Positions 24,520 through 36,611 of a DNA stretch of 64,000 bases are shown here, piece by piece; within the stretch, counting starts at the first letter, position 1; each line of letters starts with the position of its first letter. Origin of the DNA: Rhipidocladum racemiflorum (lineage: Eukaryota; Streptophyta; Magnoliopsida; Poales; Poaceae); contig CM070583.1 in the NCBI GenBank assembly GCA_036346355.1, positions 4,650,001 to 4,714,000 on the forward strand, given 5' to 3'. A program made the translations under genes and the position numbers. The notes beneath the pieces were generated by a model that did not search any database, was not told the origin of the DNA, and saw only the letters and a list, made by a program, of their open reading frames with translations.

Positions 24520-25990
24520 GTGTGAAATATTAGAGGTTTCATGTGCATACCGTACTAGTCATATAATCAATGACTATTACAACATTCGCAATATTGCGAT
24601 CATAACTATACAACATACCATTGATAAAGAGGCATAGAACATAATTATACAAGGGTATATTGCCCTTACAACAAAAGGGGCATTTGGCCAAATAAAATGA
24701 AGCGGAAAGGTAGTAAAACGAAATAGTAGGTACAACAGTATGCCTAAACCCAAAATATCCACAGGAAACCGACAAGGATTAAGCCCTAGAAAAGTTCATC
24801 GTCGTACTTCCTGAAACTTGCGGTAAAATAAGAGTCGTCGGGTTTGCAGTTTCTTTGATTTATGAATTTCAACAAGAAAGGATTAGTGTATTTGTACTCA
24901 ATAAGACTTGTGCGCATCACAATTCTAAGTACAATGCATGGCTTACCAACAGAAAAGCTCGATGCCTACAAGCATAAAGCAAGGCTATGTCAAAGGAATA
25001 CCTATCCTAATATATTCTCAATTTTTTGCATAAAGCAGGATTTATTTAACAATAACTAGTAATGGATTGCAAACGGAATCTATAGAGAGTAGATTGACAA
25101 GTATGTAAATAGCAAGTATATAACATAGATATAAGTAACTCACAATCCTCCTTGATTGTGCTTGACGACGTATTTCCTGTCACACCTGGCATATCACCTT
25201 AAACAACGGTTACCCATCATTTTTCAATACAAGTTTTTATAAAAATTCAAAAACTAGCTTAGTGTTAATGCACCAGATCGCTCATAACCACGGGCATAGC
25301 TTTTCAAAAAGATTTACACTCTGTAGAGGTGTACAACTTTACCAGCAAGACATGACCAACTCTTGTCGCTACTATTTTCACACTTCCTTTGCTGTGTGCA
25401 GAGAGATCATGACAAGAACCGTTACATCACCTAGACCCAACTTTGCACCAGCTGAGTAATGTTTGATCCTTACATGGCGGTGGTAACAAAACTCGTACAC
25501 ACAATACCAATGACAGTTCATGCCTTGTCATAACCATTTCCCCCATAGCAAGGCATGCACCGTTGTATTGGCAAGCGTTATTGCCAGCCGGACCACCACA
25601 CCTAGCGCGTCTGGATCCTAGACCGTTGCGCTGCAGTACACTCGCAGGCCAAACCAGAGCAGCGGGCCAAGGCCTCTTGGGCCATCTCCCCCCAAAAAGC
25701 TAGCTCGATGAGGGGGTGCTCCCTCACCCTTATAAACCATGCTCAAGCCCTCCCAACTTCAGATGTGAGACTATTACCAATAGTTATTCCCAACACCTCG
25801 GTGAGGGCACCCCTTCGAGCAAACCTACCTGGAATACATGTACTACTTCGTCCCTCCAATGTGCAAAAGCTAATCCTAAGCAACTTAGTAGGTTAAGGAC
25901 ACCCCATAATAGCACTTGTAGTTGCATAGGTATCTTGGATTTTGCGGCACTACATTAGGTCCTTAATCGACCCTGGTGAGAACTCCCCCT
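24520..25990. mobile_element. Gypsy-LTR fragment (family Y/Z)
   Basis: The stretch shares with 29250-30400 and 42900-43860 the order of a TACAAG...CCTTACAACAAAAG lead, an ATAACCACGGGCATAGC / ACTCTGTAGAGGTGTACA block near 25290, a CACCTCGGTGAGGGCACCC block near 25795 and a TAGTAGGTTAAGGACACCCC block near 25885. It is non-coding and both ends are truncated. Confidence 0.6.
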
Positions 25991-26384
25991 ACACTTCATA
26001 GATTATATAAATAACTCATCCACATCAAAAACTAGTTTCCATTTTCAATTTTATACTAAATAATATAGACAACTTTCTCGACATGTCATAATTTTCATCC
26101 CCTAAACAAATGTTTTAATCGACCATTTGTTCTCCCAAGTAAATAATACACACAAAAAAATATGCCAAAAATAAAAATTATGAAAAAATATTTTTATCGC
26201 TGGTCAAAATGGTGACAGATTACTATCGCCATTAGAAATGGTGATTTGCTAATGTGGATGCCACATAGGACACTCAGTCATCACTCCATTTAGCGACAGA
26301 ATTCAGTCACTGTTCAAATGGAAAGATGTTGGCTGGGGAGATAAGGTTCTTGGGGATCATAGATTTCATATGCCTCGAGTGAAG
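25991..26384. other. Non-genic stretch with a degraded MITE-like segment
   Basis: 26190-26320 contains ATGGTGACAG, TCGCCATTAGAAATGG and TTTAGCGACAG in alternating orientation, resembling the interior of the MULE MITE at 19143-19443, but no clean ends or duplication are found. Confidence 0.4.
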
Positions 26385-27416
26385 AGTCACAGCCTCGAAA
26401 CCATGAAAGGTTGGTGCCTCAAGTTGTGGTCTCTCATGTACCATAAACCCAAGAAACTATCTAGCCGACACCACAAAACCACACTTGTAGGATTCATCTT
26501 CAGATTATGCACTCTGGTCTTCTTGAATACTTCTTCCAAATCGACCAGATGTTGATAATCACTTCTAGACTTCACCACAACATCATCAATATAAATCTCC
26601 ACAATAGGGCTGATTAACTCATGGAAAATCAAATTCATAGCTCTCTGATATGTAGCACCAACACTTTTCAAGACGAAGGTCATTACAACCCATTCAAATG
26701 ATCCTAGTGCTCTAGGGCATCCGAATGCTATTTTGTGCACACAGCTTAAGCCATGAATATTTGATTATAACTTGTGTTTCCATCAAGAAAACTTATGATT
26801 TTATTCCTAGATGCAGCATCGATAAGCATATCGGCTATGGCATCGGGTACTCATCTTTAAGTGTGGCTTTATTCAAATCTCTAAATTCAATGCACACTTT
26901 GAGTTTACCATTTTTCTTTATTACAGGAATGATATTAAAAAATCCTTCAGCATATCGGCAAGGCCAAAAAAACTTAGCCTCTAATAATCTCTCTATATCT
27001 TCTTTTATTTTATCATACATAGCTGGATTAAACCATCTAGGAGATTGTTTAAATGGCCTATAACCTAGTTTTATAATTAGTCGATGTTCGACAAGTTGTC
27101 GGTTTAAACTAGGTATGTCATGATACTCCCAAGCCAAGCAATCCTTATAATTTCTTAGCAAATTGATCAATTTTTCTCTATACTCATGCGTCCGCTTTGA
27201 CCTAATAAGAGTTGATCTTTTTTTATCGACATCGCATATATCTACTTCTTCTAATGGATCTAAAGATGTAAAACCTTGTCCAAATCTTTCAATGTCTTCA
27301 AAATATTCAATGGCTTCAGAGCTATCCATTGTTTGCCAATAGTGTTGCATTTTGTCTTGTAGAACTTTATTGTTGCTTTGGACTCCATCGGCGTAAAATC
27401 TCATTTGTCCGATCAA
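26385..27416 (-). pseudogene. Gypsy reverse transcriptase fragment (Tat/Retand-type)
   Basis: The minus strand encodes the lead-in to RT (27416-26835: CLAWEYHDIPSLNRQLVEHRL, then RLLEAKFFWPCRYAE and VCIEFRDLNKATLKDEYPMP) and then, in another frame (26740-26387), the catalytic core FEWVVMTF...GATYQRAMNLIFHEL with the active-site box YIDDVVVKS near 26580. The YIDDVVVKS form and the long acidic lead-in are typical of the non-chromovirus Tat lineage of Ty3/gypsy. A frameshift between 26740 and 26835 and the absence of RNase H and integrase show it is dead. No LTRs were matched to it. Confidence 0.85.
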
Positions 27417-27794
27417 AGGTACTCAGCTTCACACTGATCGGCTTTACACCTGTCTAGCTGATGCATATAAAATTGTAGTCCTTAAGCACTTTGCCTGATA
27501 TGCATTCAGCCCCATCATGCTGCCAATTAGCTTCCGAACTTTCCATGGCTATGTGAGCTGATGTGTCAGCTTCCGGACTTTCCATGGAAATGTGTGATTT
27601 AGACACTGGCGAGATGTGTGGTGGTTGAATGTACGAGGTGTGGACTCATGCAGTGGTGGTTTGGATTCATGGTTGGATGGACGTACAAGCAGGGGCTTGT
27701 ACGGTGGTTGCCTCGCTATGGGGAGGGCATGAGCTAGTGGGAGCTACGTGGGGCCGCTAGTGACCATCCTCTTTGGCCATAGTAAGTGATATTG
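27417..27794. other. Remnant of retroelement interior, no domain
   Basis: Continues above the RT lead-in with CCATGGCTATGTGAGCTGATG-like phrases repeated twice (near 27542 and 27582). No domain is identifiable. Confidence 0.35.
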
Positions 27795-27980
27795 AAAGAT
27801 CTCGCCTGAGTCACCCTAAGGACCGAATTTGATGCTATCAACTGAGTCAAAAGTGCAACCACATGCGCTAGTATGGGATAGACTTGACTCAGTAAATTGG
27901 AAAGGATTTAACCTTTCACTTTGGAAGGCAAGAGAGTATGGACACACTTGTGGTTTCGGTGTTGTTTCAGGGGCTCCCTC
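27795..27980. mobile_element. Inverted gypsy-LTR fragment (family Z)
   Basis: Its reverse complement matches 43680-43860: GATAGCATCAA-TTCGGTCC and the CCTTCCAAAGTG block occur in the same order. It is cut at 27980 by the LTR that starts TGTAACACCCC. Confidence 0.6.
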
Positions 27981-30900
27981 TGTAACACCCCGGCATTTAG
28001 TATGCCCGAATACTACCAAACATAGACTAAGCAACTTCTAAATACCACAAATACAAGTAAATTACAGCAAAGGAGCAAATGCTAATACCGAAAATTTCAG
28101 CAGCATCTCCTTTGTTTTTCCGAGAATGAAAACAACAACAATAGCATAGCAATATATGGCATTATATAAGACATCTAAAATAGCAATAAACATTGGCATG
28201 ACAGCAACATAAGTCAAATTTCAAGCATTCAAAGTCTTCATGAGCCAAACGAACAATAAGGCTCTCATAACACAAAACTAAACCACAACCCAATATGCAT
28301 CACACTAAATTTATTATCAAGACTCCAAATGAATAACTGTGGGAACAAATGTGTGAAGCTACGTGTAAGAGTGTGACTAGTTCCCTTCCCCGCATGCCGG
28401 TCTCATGGTACCTAAAACAACAAGAAAGGACAAGCGTGAGTTCAACACTCAGCAAGTATATTGCAATGGTACAAAAGAACAATTACATGGCTACAACACC
28501 TCACAACATGCCTATCATCTTATTCATGCTCACATATCATCATCATCATGTATGAAATGCGATGCGATGCACATGTCTCCTGGAAGCACATACCGGTATG
28601 GCTGAGTGCACACTCGTCGGTGTGCACCCTCCCTTCCCTTCCATCCTGAAGATGGAGAGTGCCTACTCCTCGCTTCCATTCACCGCGATAGATGGAATCA
28701 CGATGTAGGTCTTACTCAATGGCGCCCCGGACTAGTCATAACTTTCTTACCGACCTTGCCGGACTAGTTATGACTTCCTCACCGACCCGGCCATGCATCA
28801 TGCCATGTATGCAAACATGCCAACATCATAAATAACTTGTATATTAACACATGGCATCACAATATAATAAACCGTATTCATCATGTCAATGGCAAACATT
28901 AAAGCATGGCATGTGAACACATCATATATTCAATTGCAACTCATCAAAACTAGCAACCTACAACCCGCTACCCATTCCAATACACTTGCCTCAACCACGG
29001 GCGATGGATTGGCGAGAAGTAGAGGACGCTGTGAGGACCCCTCTTCCTATACCGTACTGTACGCCGTCTACTGTGGCGTATAGCACCGTATAGCAACAGA
29101 AGCCTCGACACCGAAAATCTGAATCTAAAAAAAATTCGATCGACGGGATCAAACCCTTAGCTTCAGACCCGGTGCCTGTACGCATCCGATACCGGTTCCC
29201 TGGATGGCTGGATCAGTAGCCCAGTATCGCGTACCAACAACACGAGTATTAATGCACAAAGTAATGAACTAAAGTTAAATTACATAACTGGGGGTAAATC
29301 TTGTACATACACATTACAAAATCCAAAAGTGGAATAATAGCGGAAGCAAAAGAAACACTAAACCTGCGCAGCTGGCCTGACAACCCCACGTGCTCTCGAT
29401 CGAGGAAGGACCACAACCGCCCCGCCGCGGCTCGCGAGCAGAGGACCACCTGAGCCATCCGGATCACCATCGGAACCATCCTCTGAGACAAGGTTAGTAA
29501 ACAACAGCAAAGCAACGGTGAGTACACGTATGTACTCGCAAGTCTTTAGTGTATGGAAATATAGTTAAATGCAGGCTATTTCAACAGGAATAAGCTTCTA
29601 TACTAGGTTGATTGCATAAAGCAGCATTTATTTGTAAACAACATTTAACAACCGATAGCATTAGTAATTGAAAGAGCATTTGACATAAAACATATTTCAC
29701 AGTATATGTATAATGTATATTATCCCAACTGGTTCGCCATTCCCGCTCGAATGCAACCGATGGGCTAGATTGTCGACTCTATCCATCAAACACTTCCTTT
29801 CCGTTCGAGACTCTCACTTTTTCAGAAGAAGACAAAACCAAACTTCTATACTCTCCATACTTATCTGGGCTAGATGCTCTTAACCGTGAGCACGGCTAAT
29901 CGATTAGTTTTACTTAACACTTCGAAGTTGCACACATTCCCCACATGGGTCTATCTAGCAAGCGTGTTGCCACGGCCGCGATACTTTTCAAGATGCGACT
30001 CTTGCAGATTGACCATGCCGTTCCCATCATCGGTGTCAGCCAGACATCAGCACAATAGCGTGATCCCACCCTGGCGGATTTAGGCGGCCGTACGCTGCAG
30101 CGCAACACGGGGTATCCCTTGCCCCGGGCCCCATTACCCCACGAGTGGCACTATTGTTGCAGCGGGAACCCACAACACCCCCTTCTTCTGTCCAATGGAT
30201 GACAGAAGTCCCTTCCGAGAACTCCCCGCCATTGCAGACACAATCAGCGCAAGTTCTCATCTTGCTCTTCGGCCTACCAACAAATCGGCTATCCCTCAAG
30301 TCGGTACATAGGCATTCTCGCCCGATTCGATTCATGTGGTTGCGCGAGACTCACCCAGCATTAACTTTGAGTTCGGTCCTTATATTTTTGTTGACTCGGG
30401 CAAGGACTCCAATCCTAACCACACCATCACCTTCACATTCTATACCTCCTCCCCAAGTCATTTACACCACTCATTTTTATCAATTAACCATTAACCATTT
30501 TGACTCAATTCATTTTGAAATCATATTTTGATTGATGAGTGTAACTGCCAAGGACTAGACTCAAATCTATTGCATTGACTAAGCATATGCATTTATTAAC
30601 ATTTTATACCCAAGTGACATTTATTAAGTTGCCTAACCTCTACTAGGGCTATCAATGTGACCATGGGAAATAGATTAAGGAAAACCACCAATTTGGGTTA
30701 TATCTACCATTCCCACAAGCTAGCACATTTACTGAAATTAGACGCATGCATATAGTTTGATAAATCAAAGTAAACATCGTAAAATATTGGATCAAGATGA
30801 TCAAAGGAGGTGCTTGCCTGTCTGCTGCTGCTCTAATGGATCCGGGACGAACTCAGGATTGTTCGAGGCGACTCCGGACTCACTCGCCTCTAATCGAATA

Positions 30901-31315
30901 AAAACATCAAAAACAGCGAACAGAGAAATAAATTAGCAAAAAGTGACTTTAGAAGCATAAACACCAACTTAACATCAAATAGAACTCATCTAGACACTAA
31001 GAAAGCAAAGAAACGAAACAAGCGAGAAAAATGGCGAAATCGCGATTCAAAACGGCGATTTCGGCGAATTTCTCGCCAACTTGAACAAAATGCGCAAAAT
31101 AATTTAAAATTCAACTAAATTTTGTTAAACACCTAGAATTAGGTATAATACACCTAATGGAACTTACGGGAACTCGTTTGGATTTAAAATGAACAAACGG
31201 AAGCCAAAACAGTGAAAATCAATACACAAAATGCTGAAAAATCAGAAAAAAGAAAAACGGCACTATTCACCGTAACGCAAGAGCCATTTCTGTCCAGAAT
31301 CCATTCGAACAACTT

Positions 31316-31320
31316 GCGAC
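31316..31320. repeat. Target-site duplication GCGAC, left copy (copia)
   Basis: GCGAC directly abuts the left LTR. The second copy is at 36914-36918. A perfect 5-bp duplication is as expected for a copia insertion. Confidence 0.92.
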
Positions 31321-31646
31321 TGTTAGTAGCACGATTCTTACTATCATTGAGATAGGATGACAATAGGAGTTGGGGCAATTTTTCTGGTTTATTCCTCACA
31401 CAATGCCATGCCAACCTGAGGGGTTGGGGTTACATATTTATAGCTGCCAGGGCAGCCAAGCATATGCTAAGATGCTAGTCTAAGATGCCGTCCTAAAGTA
31501 GTCTAAGATGCTAGTCCTAAAGTAGTCTAAGATGCTAGTCCTAAAGTAGTCTAAGATGCTAGTCCTAAAGCTAGTCTAAAAGCTGTCCACAAAGACCACA
31601 AGGACAAAGCACAAAGCTGCCCACAAGGACAAAGACTTGACCATCA
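31321..31646 (-). repeat. 3' LTR of the copia element (326 bp)
   Basis: Begins TGTTAGTAGCACG and ends GACTTGACCATCA on the plus strand. A run of 24-bp units (TAGTCTAAGATGCTAGTCCT core) near 31498-31570 has one unit more than in the right LTR, accounting exactly for the 326 versus 302 bp lengths. Confidence 0.95.
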
Positions 31647-31661
31647 ATCTCCCCCTAAGTC
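31647..31661 (-). promoter_or_regulatory. Polypurine tract of the copia element
   Basis: On the minus strand GACTTAGGGGGAGAT directly precedes the 3' LTR, the plus-strand DNA priming site of retrotransposons. Confidence 0.85.
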
Positions 31662-32402
31662 TTGTCCGTCGTCTTGTGGGAAAGTTGGACCATCCCGGTC
31701 CTGGAGCGTAGCTCAACAAACTTGATCCTCCCAAGGGGCTTGGTGAGCAAATCCGCAAGCTGGTCCTTGGTGTTGATGTAGCTTGCCTTGATGCTTCCTT
31801 CCTCCAAACAGCTTCGGATGAAATGATATCTCACCCGGATGTGCTTGCTCCGTTCATGAAAAACGGGGTTCTTTGCCATGGCTAGAGCGGACTTGCTGTC
31901 CACCCTGAGCTCCACCGTGCTGGCGTTTCTGTCGAGGAGATCACCAAGCAGTCGGGCGAGCCAGAGAGCCTGAGTTGCAGAGGTGGAGGCCGCTATGTAC
32001 TCGGCCTCACAACTGGACAGGGCCACCACCTGCTGCTTCACCGACTGCCAGCCGACGAGACACTTGCCTAGAAAGAAGAGCATCCCGCTCGTGCTCTTCT
32101 TTGGTGTCAACGTCGCCCGGCGTGGTCATTGTCATTTATGCAGCGAAGTGTGCCGCCCCAGGGCACCTCGGGTAGTGGAGACCGTGATCGAGAGTCCCCG
32201 CAACGTAGCGGATGATCCTCTTCACCGCCTGCTGGTGCTCCGTTGTCGGTCGCTGCATGAACCGGCTAACGTAGCCGACGGAGAATGCCAAGTCCGGCCG
32301 TGTGTGGGTGAGGTAGCGAAGGCTCCCCACAAGGCGCCGGTACTGTGTAGCGTCCACCTCCTCTGCTGTGCTGTCGCGGCTCAGCTTCAGCCTCTCCTCC
32401 AT
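31655..32402 (-). pseudogene. Copia RNase H region
   Basis: 32402-32136 encodes the RT-RNase H connection (QYRRLVGSLRYLTHTRPDLAF, then AVKRIIRYVAGTLDHGL). After a frame change near 32110-32140, the frame to 31655 encodes RNase H with KKSTSGMLFFLG, SSCEAEYIAAS, RVDSKSALAMAKNPVFH, RSKHIRVRYHFIR and the closing DQLADLLTKPL. These are the usual copia RNase H motifs, including the D and E catalytic surroundings. The domain degrades the RNA template during cDNA synthesis. The stop lies just inside the 3' LTR boundary, as is normal for copia. Confidence 0.9.
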
Positions 32403-33392
32403 CGGAGTGGGAGCCGGGTTGCAATCAGTGAGCCCGGCTAGCTCAACGACGCGCCTGGCGTAAGCAGTCTATTGAAGTGACATCCCGGAGTCGTCCTGGT
32501 GCACCTCGATCCCCAGGTAGAAGGAGAGAAGCCCCAGGTCGCTCATTTGGAAGGTGGCCTTCATTTCTTCTTTGAATACCGCCACCTCCGCATCCTTGGT
32601 GCCGGTGATCACCAAGTCGTCGACGTAGACACCCACCAGCAGGGCATTTCCTCCATTGGCCCGCCGGTAGATGGCCGCCTCGTGCGAGCTTTGCTCGAGG
32701 CCCATCCCCTTGAGCGTGGAATCTAACTTGGCATTCCATGCCCTTGGTGCCTGCCGCAAGCCATAGAGAGCCTTGTGCAAACGCAGCACCTTGCCCTCCT
32801 TGCCGGGGATCGCAAATCCCGGCGGCTGGTGCACGTAGACCTCTTCCTTCAAATCTCCGTTTAGAAATGCCGACTTGACGTCCATGTGGTGAACCTGCCA
32901 GCCCTCCTGAGCAGCCAGTGCGAGGAGGAGTCGCACGGATTCCAACCGTGCTACGGGGGCGAAGGCATCGTCGAAGTCGATCCCCTCCTGCTGCACGAAA
33001 CCACGTGCCACCAAGCGAGCCTTGTGTTTGACAATGGCGCCGGCTTCATCCCTCTTCAGCTTGAACACCCACTTAAGGGTGATCGCGCGGTGACCACGGG
33101 GAAGATCGGCAAGCTCCCAGGTGCGGTTCTTCTTAACCGCGTCCATCTCCGTCTGCATCGCGGCACGCCATGCTGCGTGTCTTTCGGCCTCTGCGAAAGA
33201 CCGAGGCTCACCATCGTCGCACGCAAGATGCAACTGCGCCTCGGTCGTGAGGCACCAGTCCTGGCACCGGCTGGTCGCCGAGAAGGTCCTCCATCGTACG
33301 ATACCGCAACGGCTCGCCGTCGTGGTACGCGTCGATGCGCTCCTCGTCGTGGGAGAGTGGAGTAACGAACTCCACCGGGCTGTGGTCGACAC
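32403..33392 (-). pseudogene. Copia reverse transcriptase region
   Basis: The frame from about 33260 down to 32469 encodes RT: AMQTEMDAVKKNRTWELADLP, LKWVFKLKRDEAGAIVKHKA, ARLVARGFVQQEGIDFDDAF, then HHMDVKSAFLNGDL, LHKALYGLRQAPRAWN and the active-site box YVDDLVI (YVDD codons at 32616-32627). It ends at an in-frame TAG (32469-32471), after which the same frame continues into RNase H. A frame change near 33255 separates it from the integrase side. All core RT motifs are visible, so the damage is limited to the flanks and the stop. Confidence 0.92.
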
Positions 33393-34619
33393 GAGCTGGT
33401 GTCGGAGAGGACGTGCCTGGAGGGGTAACCGTTGGTGCTGGAGTAGCGGGCGCCGGAGTCTGTGGGGGTTCGGGGACTGGGGTAGGCGCGTTCGACGAAG
33501 AGGTGCTGCCTACTCCCCCAGCTCCCTCGAAGTGGACGTACTCAATGGTGAAGTCGTCGTACGTCGGAGTCGAGCCATTGTCAACTGCCTTGTCCCACGC
33601 CCATCCTCGCCCTTCGTTGAACACAACGTCGCGCGCCGTGCGCACACGCTGTGTCTTTGGGTCGAGAATGCGGTAGGCCTTCGAGCCCTCCGCGTAACCG
33701 ATAAACACTCCCGGAGTGCTCCTGTCATCGAGCTTGCCAACATGTCCAAGCTCCTTGGCGAACGCGAGGCAGCCGAAAACCCGTAGGTGAGAGACCGCCG
33801 GCTTGCGTCCGTGCCAGGCCTCGTACGGCGTCCTGCCGTTGAGAGCCTTGGTGGGCGAGCGGTTGAGGATGTAGACTGCCGCTACCACTGCCTCTCCCCA
33901 GAGAATAGCTGGCATCCCCCTCTGCTTGAGGAGGGCCCGAGCCATCCCCACAACCGTCTGATTACGTCGCTCGACGACGCCATTCTCTTCGCGGTACATG
34001 CGGTAGCGGAATAGTGGCGTTGAATGCCCTCATCCGCGCAATACGATGCGAACTCAGCCGCCGTGAATTCGCCGCCCTTGTCAGTGCGCAGCACACGCAG
34101 CCTGCGGCCGCACTCTGCCTCCGCAGCAGCCTGCGTGCGCCTGATGGCTTCGGCAGCCTCTCCCTTGCTGCCGAGGACCGTTACCCACATGTAGCGGGTG
34201 AGGTCGTCGACGAGCAGCAGGAAGTAGCGTCGTCCTCCCGGTGTGGCCGGTGTCACCGGGCCACCACAGTCCCGGTGCACGAGCTCGAGCCGCTCCTTGG
34301 CTCGGAAGTTCGACTGCTGGGGAAAGGGGAGCCGCCTCTGCTTCGTTGTTACGCAGATGTCGCAGAACTGCTCCACGTGGTCGAGACACGGCAGGCCTCG
34401 TACCATCTCCTTGGCACTGAGTCGCTTCAGAGCCTCGAAGTGAAGGTGTCCGAAGCGCTCGTGCCACTGCCACGCCTCGTCGTCCCGACGAGCGGCGAGG
34501 CAGAGGGTTGTGCCACCGCACGCGTTGAGGATGTAGAGTCGATTGGTGCCTCTGGTTACCTTGGCAAGAAAGCGGCGATGGCGATCCCAAATCCTTATGA
34601 CTCCGTTCTTTACTAGCAC
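33208..34619 (-). pseudogene. Copia integrase region
   Basis: 34619-33882 encodes the GAG-pre-integrase segment (AWQWHERFGHLHFEALKRL, FCDICVTTKQRRLPFP) and the catalytic core (FLLLVDDLTRYMWV, LRTDKGGEFTAAEF). After a frame change near 34000-34030 the frame 33999-33208 continues with the third catalytic motif region ENGVVERRNQTVVGMARALL, then LWGEAVVAAVYILNRSPTKAL and a proline-rich linker. The HRDCGG stretch before the core departs from the usual HGDLCGP form, suggesting a small local frame disturbance. Integrase joins the cDNA to host DNA. Confidence 0.9.
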
Positions 34620-34639
34620 ACCGAACCATTCTCATCCAC

Positions 34640-36420
34640 CGTCCCAAGGCGATGATAGAGTTCCTCAACGCTGGATGTAGTAGACTCCGGTGAGCACTGT
34701 GCTCACCAGACTTGGCGGTGAGGATGACGGAGCCGACACCCTGGATCTCCACGCTGGAGGCGTCCCCAAACTTGACGGAGCCTCGGACGTTAGAGTCAAG
34801 CTCGGTGAAGAACTCCCGTCGACCGGTCATGTGATGGGTAGCGCCAGTGTCGAGGTACCACCCGTCGATCTTGTCACTGCTGGAGCTGTCGCCAAGGAAG
34901 GCGTGTGCTCTCGGCTCATCAAGGTGGAGGAGATTCGCTGCGGCCGATGCCGCTGGAGATAGCTCGATGCTTGCGTTTGCTAGGAGCAGAGCCGGCTCTT
35001 CTTCCTCCACTTGTGCGACGTGGACCTGGCCACGTCGTGGCTGGCGACACTCCTTGGCCCAATGGCCAAGCTTGCCACAGTTGTGGCAGGAGTCGTCTCG
35101 TGCCGGCCTTTGGTTGCCGGCGGCGCCGCCCTGGGCGCCTCCGCGGGTGTCGCCCTTGGCACGTCCTCGCGCCCCAGCCTGGATGCGTTCGCGCGCCTTG
35201 CGCGGCTTGGCGTGCTTGCGACCGCCTGTCGCGGCAGAGGACTCCCCCTTCTTCCCGTCACCCTGGCTAGCCTCCCACTGTTCCCGAGTGAGATGTAACT
35301 TCCCGCCAATGGTGATAGGCCCCGAGAGAGGCTGTGGCTCGTCGCTGTCGACGACCTTGAGACGACCTATTGCCTCTTCGATCGACATCGTGGAGAGTTC
35401 CAATAGAGACTCGATTGAGCGAGCGATCTGCTTGTACTTCTCGGGGATGCAACGGAAGAGCTTCTCGATGGCTCTCTCCTCATCGTAGGTGTCGTCACCG
35501 AACTGCACCATCTTCTGTAGTAGAGTGTTAAGGCGGAGAGCAAAATCATCAACATCCTCACCTGGCCTGAAGGCCAGGTTCTCCCACTCCTTGCGAAGTG
35601 CCTGCAGTGTGGTCTTGCGGGCGCGGTCGCTGCCGATGCGTGCCGCAGCGATGGCATCCCAAGCCTCCTTGGCAGTCCGCTTCTTGGAAAGCGTGAATCG
35701 CATCTCGACGGATTGCGGCGATGAGGGCATCCAGCGCCCGTCGATCCTCGTCGTAGTCGACGTCGCCGTACCGGACTGCCTCCCACATGTGCCGCACCTG
35801 GAGCCTTATCCTCATCACCGCGGCCCACTCGACATAGTTGGTCTTGGTGAGGGTAGGCCACCCACTACCGGGGCCGATGTCCCTGATAATGGCCTGGGGC
35901 CCGCGGTGACCATGGTATCGGTCCGGGGAGGGAGAGCCGCGCCGCCTGTAAGGGCCACGATCTCCGTCAGCCCAGCCGCCGCCTCTGCCGGGAGCGCGAT
36001 CGCCGCCCTCGTCCGCCAGCTCTGCCGGGCGCCATGCGCGCCGCCGCGTCCCCGCCGAGCTCTGCCGGCGCGTCTGCGCTCGTCAGGCTCCATCGCGCTC
36101 ATGAGGGTGGGCAAGCGCCCCGCTTGCGCGCCGCTCACTTGCTGCCTCCCTCTCGCTTGAGCTGCCGCCGTCGGCGCCCGCCGTCGGCGGCAGCTGCTGA
36201 GCTCTTGCCGCAGAGCCTCGAAGCTCTGCTGCCGCCACGCAGCTGCATCCATGGCCTTTGCTTCCACCTCTGCTCTTGCCGCTGCCAGTTCCGCCGCGCC
36301 CGCTTTGCCGCCCTTGCCGCCGTCGGCTGATCTCTCATTGCTCGCTCGCGGTCCTCTGCTGGCAACCGGCCTCTGCCAGGCTGCGCTTTCGGCGGCCGTG
36401 CCGAGGCCGACAACCGACAT
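34640..36420 (-). pseudogene. Copia gag and protease region
   Basis: From 36420 down: an alanine-rich N-terminus (to about 35830), then the gag core in a second frame (MRIRLQVRHMWEAVRYGDVD, 35818-35720) and, after another shift near 35720, MRFTLSKKRTAKEAWDAI, LRKEWENLAFRPGEDVDDF and ERAIEKLFRCIPEKYKQIA. A CCHC zinc knuckle CHNCGKLGHWAKEC lies at 35047-35088 and the aspartic protease motif WYLDTGATHHMTG near 34830-34865. Gag forms the particle; the protease would cleave the polyprotein. A frame change near 34650-34720 breaks it from integrase. The N-terminal 200 residues are poorly conserved and the start is uncertain. Confidence 0.88.
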
Positions 36421-36596
36421 GGCGCGCTAGTGGGGCTGCCAGCTAGGGAAGAAGTCGCCTCAGGCAATTTGCTTTGCTCATTGTTCGTAAGATGAAGGGT
36501 GAGCGAAACAATTTGTTGTGATTCTTTGCTTCTTTGAGAGCGAGGAGGAGCGTGGGAAGGAGATGATCAAGAGATGTTTAGGCTGCAAGAAAGAAC

Positions 36597-36611
36597 GGAT
36601 CTGATACAACT
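36597..36611 (-). promoter_or_regulatory. Primer-binding site of the copia element
   Basis: Directly inside the 5' LTR the minus strand reads GTTGTATCAGATCC, a slightly diverged match to the tRNA-iMet site TGGTATCAGAGCC. Confidence 0.7.

Noticed and set aside
32443..36446. Many long plus-strand frames opposite the copia genes
   Set aside because: They are mirror frames of GC-rich minus-strand coding sequence.
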